The position numbers and the translations under genes were made by a program. Of a DNA stretch of 7,696 bases, positions 6,244-7,696 are shown piece after piece (position 1 is the first letter of the stretch; every line of letters begins with the position of its first letter). The notes under the pieces were generated by a model. The model saw only the letters and a program-made list of their open reading frames with translations, was not told the origin of the DNA and made no database searches. Origin of the DNA: a candidate division WWE3 bacterium (GTDB lineage: Bacteria; Patescibacteriota; WWE3; UBA101185; UBA10185); assembly GCA_003564915.1 (NCBI GenBank), contig PXDX01000014.1, positions 1-7,696 on the forward strand. Reading direction: 5' to 3'.

Positions 6244-7446
6244 ATGCCCTCTTATAAGTATTCAGCCTTATCCCCAGAAGGTAAGAAACGCGAGGGAATT
6301 GTGGAAGCACGATCTCAAGAGTTGGCACTGGATCTTTTGAAAAAAGAAGAACTTTTTGTAGTTTCAATAGAGAAAAGAAGCGGGGATCTCGTTGAAAGAT
6401 TGCTTTCTTTTAGAGGAATATCGCTTGATAATGTAGTTACATTCACCAGACAATTTTCTACAATGATTTCTGCCGGACTGCCTTTGGCAAGATCGCTAGA
6501 GGTTCTTATCAGTCAAACCGATCATCCCAAATTTAAGAAAATACTTTCGGATGTTTTAAAGGATGTTGAGGGAGGTTCTCCCCTCTCCGAAGCAATGGGA
6601 AAATATCCACATGTTTTTTCAAATACTTACCAAGCATTAGTTCGTGCGGGTGAATCTTCCGGAAACCTTGATGTTATTTTAAATCGTTTAGCAACGACCA
6701 TGGAATCGGATCGGGAATTGAGGCAGAAATTCAAGAGCGCTATGATTTATCCGGCAATTATTTTTATAGCAATGTTTGGTGTTTTCATTCTTATGATGGT
6801 TCTTGTTGTGCCCCAGCTTGCAGATATGTATGAAAGCATGAATATAGCTTTGCCTTTGCCGACAAGAGTTATGATAGCGGCGTCGGAGTTTATGACCAAC
6901 AATCTAATATTTTTGGCTTTTATTTTGGTCGGTTTAGTAATAGGTTTTCGTTATTTTAAATCTACGGACTTTGGAGACAATCTTTTCACGGAAATATCTT
7001 TTAGGTTCCCTGTATTTGGAAAGATAAACAGATCAAAAGAAGTAACTTCTTTTTCCAGAACACTAAGCCTATTATTGAGTTCAGCCATTCCCATTGTAGA
7101 AGGATTACACATTGTATCCAACGTTGTGGATAGTGCGGACATGAAAAAAGCTACTGAAGGAGCGGCTAGTTACGTTGAAAAGGGAAACTCTTTATCGGAT
7201 TACTTTAGAGCCAGTAAGGTCTTTCCTCCTCTTTTAGGACAAATGAGCGGTGTTGGAGAGGAGACCGGTAAAATGGATGAAGTATTGGAGCGGGTCGCGG
7301 ATTATTATGAAGGTGAGACCAGCGCAGCTATAGAGAATCTATCGGCCGCTTTGGAACCGATGATTCTAGTCCTTTTGGGTGCAATGGTTGGTATTCTTAT
7401 CGTTTCAATTATCACGCCTATCTATGAACTTACCACTTCAATATGA
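6244..7446 (+). CDS. pilC: Type IV pilus inner-membrane platform protein PilC (GspF family)
   Basis: PilC is the polytopic inner-membrane platform contacted by the PilB and PilT motors. At 400 residues it has the normal family length and two T2SSF helical domains. The first (about 66-188) includes MISAGLPLARSLEVL at 74-88 and RAGESSGNLDVILNRLA at 134-150. The second (about 268-390) repeats the pattern as SSAIPIVEGLHIV at 279-291 and GVGEETGKMDEVLERVA at 336-352. Three hydrophobic stretches fit membrane helices: about 167-192, 219-238 and 370-394. The N-terminal YKYSALSPEGKKREG (4-18) is the typical opening strand of the family. The ATG lies 3 nt after the pilT TAA, so coupling is likely; GAAGG 15 nt upstream is too far to serve as a standard ribosome site. 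The start is well supported because the conserved N-terminal motif begins at once. Confidence 0.94.
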   Translation: MPSYKYSALSPEGKKREGIVEARSQELALDLLKKEELFVVSIEKRSGDLVERLLSFRGISLDNVVTFTRQFSTMISAGLPLARSLEVLISQTDHPKFKKILSDVLKDVEGGSPLSEAMGKYPHVFSNTYQALVRAGESSGNLDVILNRLATTMESDRELRQKFKSAMIYPAIIFIAMFGVFILMMVLVVPQLADMYESMNIALPLPTRVMIAASEFMTNNLIFLAFILVGLVIGFRYFKSTDFGDNLFTEISFRFPVFGKINRSKEVTSFSRTLSLLLSSAIPIVEGLHIVSNVVDSADMKKATEGAASYVEKGNSLSDYFRASKVFPPLLGQMSGVGEETGKMDEVLERVADYYEGETSAAIENLSAALEPMILVLLGAMVGILIVSIITPIYELTTSI

Positions 7447-7501
7447 TATCCTTTCGATTATCAATTAATAATATTTCTAAATTTTTTAATTAAAATTTTG
7501 T
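7447..7501 (+). other. AT-rich spacer between pilC and the prepilin gene
   Basis: Only 7 of these 55 bases are G or C (about 13%). An A/T-only inverted repeat, AAATTTT (7479-7485) with AAAATTT (7492-7498), surrounds TTAATT, and a TAAAAT hexamer (7491-7496) lies 5 nt before the prepilin ATG. No -35 partner, Shine-Dalgarno or GC stem is present, so neither a promoter nor a terminator can be called firmly. The gap is much longer than the others in the operon, leaving room for separate control of the pilin. Confidence 0.4.
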
Positions 7502-7696
7502 ATGCAGAATTCTAATAAGAGAAAGCTTACTCCCGCCTCTCCCCTGCCCCGTAAAACCAATCGTTCGGGTCATTCTTTTCCGGATGTACTTATTGTAGTC
7601 GGTTTAATCGCAATAGTTGCAGGCACTGTTTTTGGAATTTTGGGGCCGGCAAAGTTGGATGAAATGTCACAAGTTAGGGATTTAGAAAGAATGGAA
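7502..7696 (+). CDS. Type IV prepilin-like protein with a non-canonical cleavage site; N-terminal part, cut by the window edge
   Basis: The frame opens at ATG 7502 and runs 65 codons to the window end; an in-frame TAA at 7487 and no other start codon in between fix the start. It begins with a polar leader of 23 residues rich in Lys and Arg and ending in Gly23. The hydrophobic segment 29-47 then reads VLIVVGLIAIVAGTVFGIL. Aligned to the class III pilin signal G|F-[ST]-L-x-E, Gly23 is -1, His24 is +1, Ser25 is +2, Phe26 is +3, Pro27 is +4 and Asp28 is +5. The residues VLIVVGLIAIVA match the pilin N-terminal helix almost position for position. The following QVRDLERME resembles the RD-x-x-R stretch common after the first helix in small pilins. 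Its place right after pilC supports a pilin or pseudopilin role. Whether it is the major subunit cannot be told, since the globular part is missing. Confidence 0.78.
   Translation, partial: MQNSNKRKLTPASPLPRKTNRSGHSFPDVLIVVGLIAIVAGTVFGILGPAKLDEMSQVRDLERME

Noticed and set aside
7479..7498. A/T-only inverted repeat after pilC as a terminator
   Set aside because: No GC in the stem, and the composition of this 13% GC spacer makes such symmetry expected.

Overview
The window holds two gene blocks transcribed away from each other from a 160-bp intergenic region at 3223-3382. It looks like low-to-moderate GC bacterial chromosome. The compact proteins, tight packing, a lean type IV pilus operon, a minimal clamp-loader delta-prime subunit and the near absence of Shine-Dalgarno sequences suggest a Candidate Phyla Radiation (Patescibacteria) genome, perhaps Microgenomates or Katanobacteria. 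That placement is inference from gene content and style; no rRNA or other phylogenetic marker was compared. TGA is used as stop (ends of the delta-prime, pilB and pilC genes), so the UGA-glycine code of Gracilibacteria and Absconditabacteria does not apply.

Minus-strand block (1-3222, read right to left): a short DNA polymerase III delta-prime-like clamp-loader gene (3222-2524), then DNA gyrase subunit B (2388-403), then the N-terminal third of a manganese-dependent family II inorganic pyrophosphatase (377 to beyond the window edge). The three fit a replication theme: clamp loading, supercoil control, and removal of the pyrophosphate released by polymerisation. gyrB has a good sigma70-type promoter so close to its ATG that the message would be nearly leaderless.

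Plus-strand block (3383-7696): a type IV pilus operon in the order pilB (assembly ATPase), pilT (retraction-type ATPase), pilC (inner-membrane platform) and the start of a prepilin-like gene that runs off the right edge. pilB and pilT overlap by 4 bp (ATGA), and pilT and pilC are 3 bp apart. Together they would supply extension motor, retraction motor, membrane platform and at least one pilin-like subunit. The pilin is the oddest protein here: its class III signal fits the family closely but has His at +1 and Asp rather than Glu at +5.

The divergent intergenic region carries a candidate pilB promoter, three TGCGG/CCGCA pentamers at exact 30-bp intervals overlapping that promoter, and a possible 8-codon leader ORF with the only properly spaced Shine-Dalgarno sequence I found. 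No tRNA, rRNA, CRISPR array, insertion sequence or phage gene was recognised, and no stretch over 300 bp lacks a gene. I see no wholly new system. The points most worth checking are the non-canonical pilin and the architecture of the divergent promoter.
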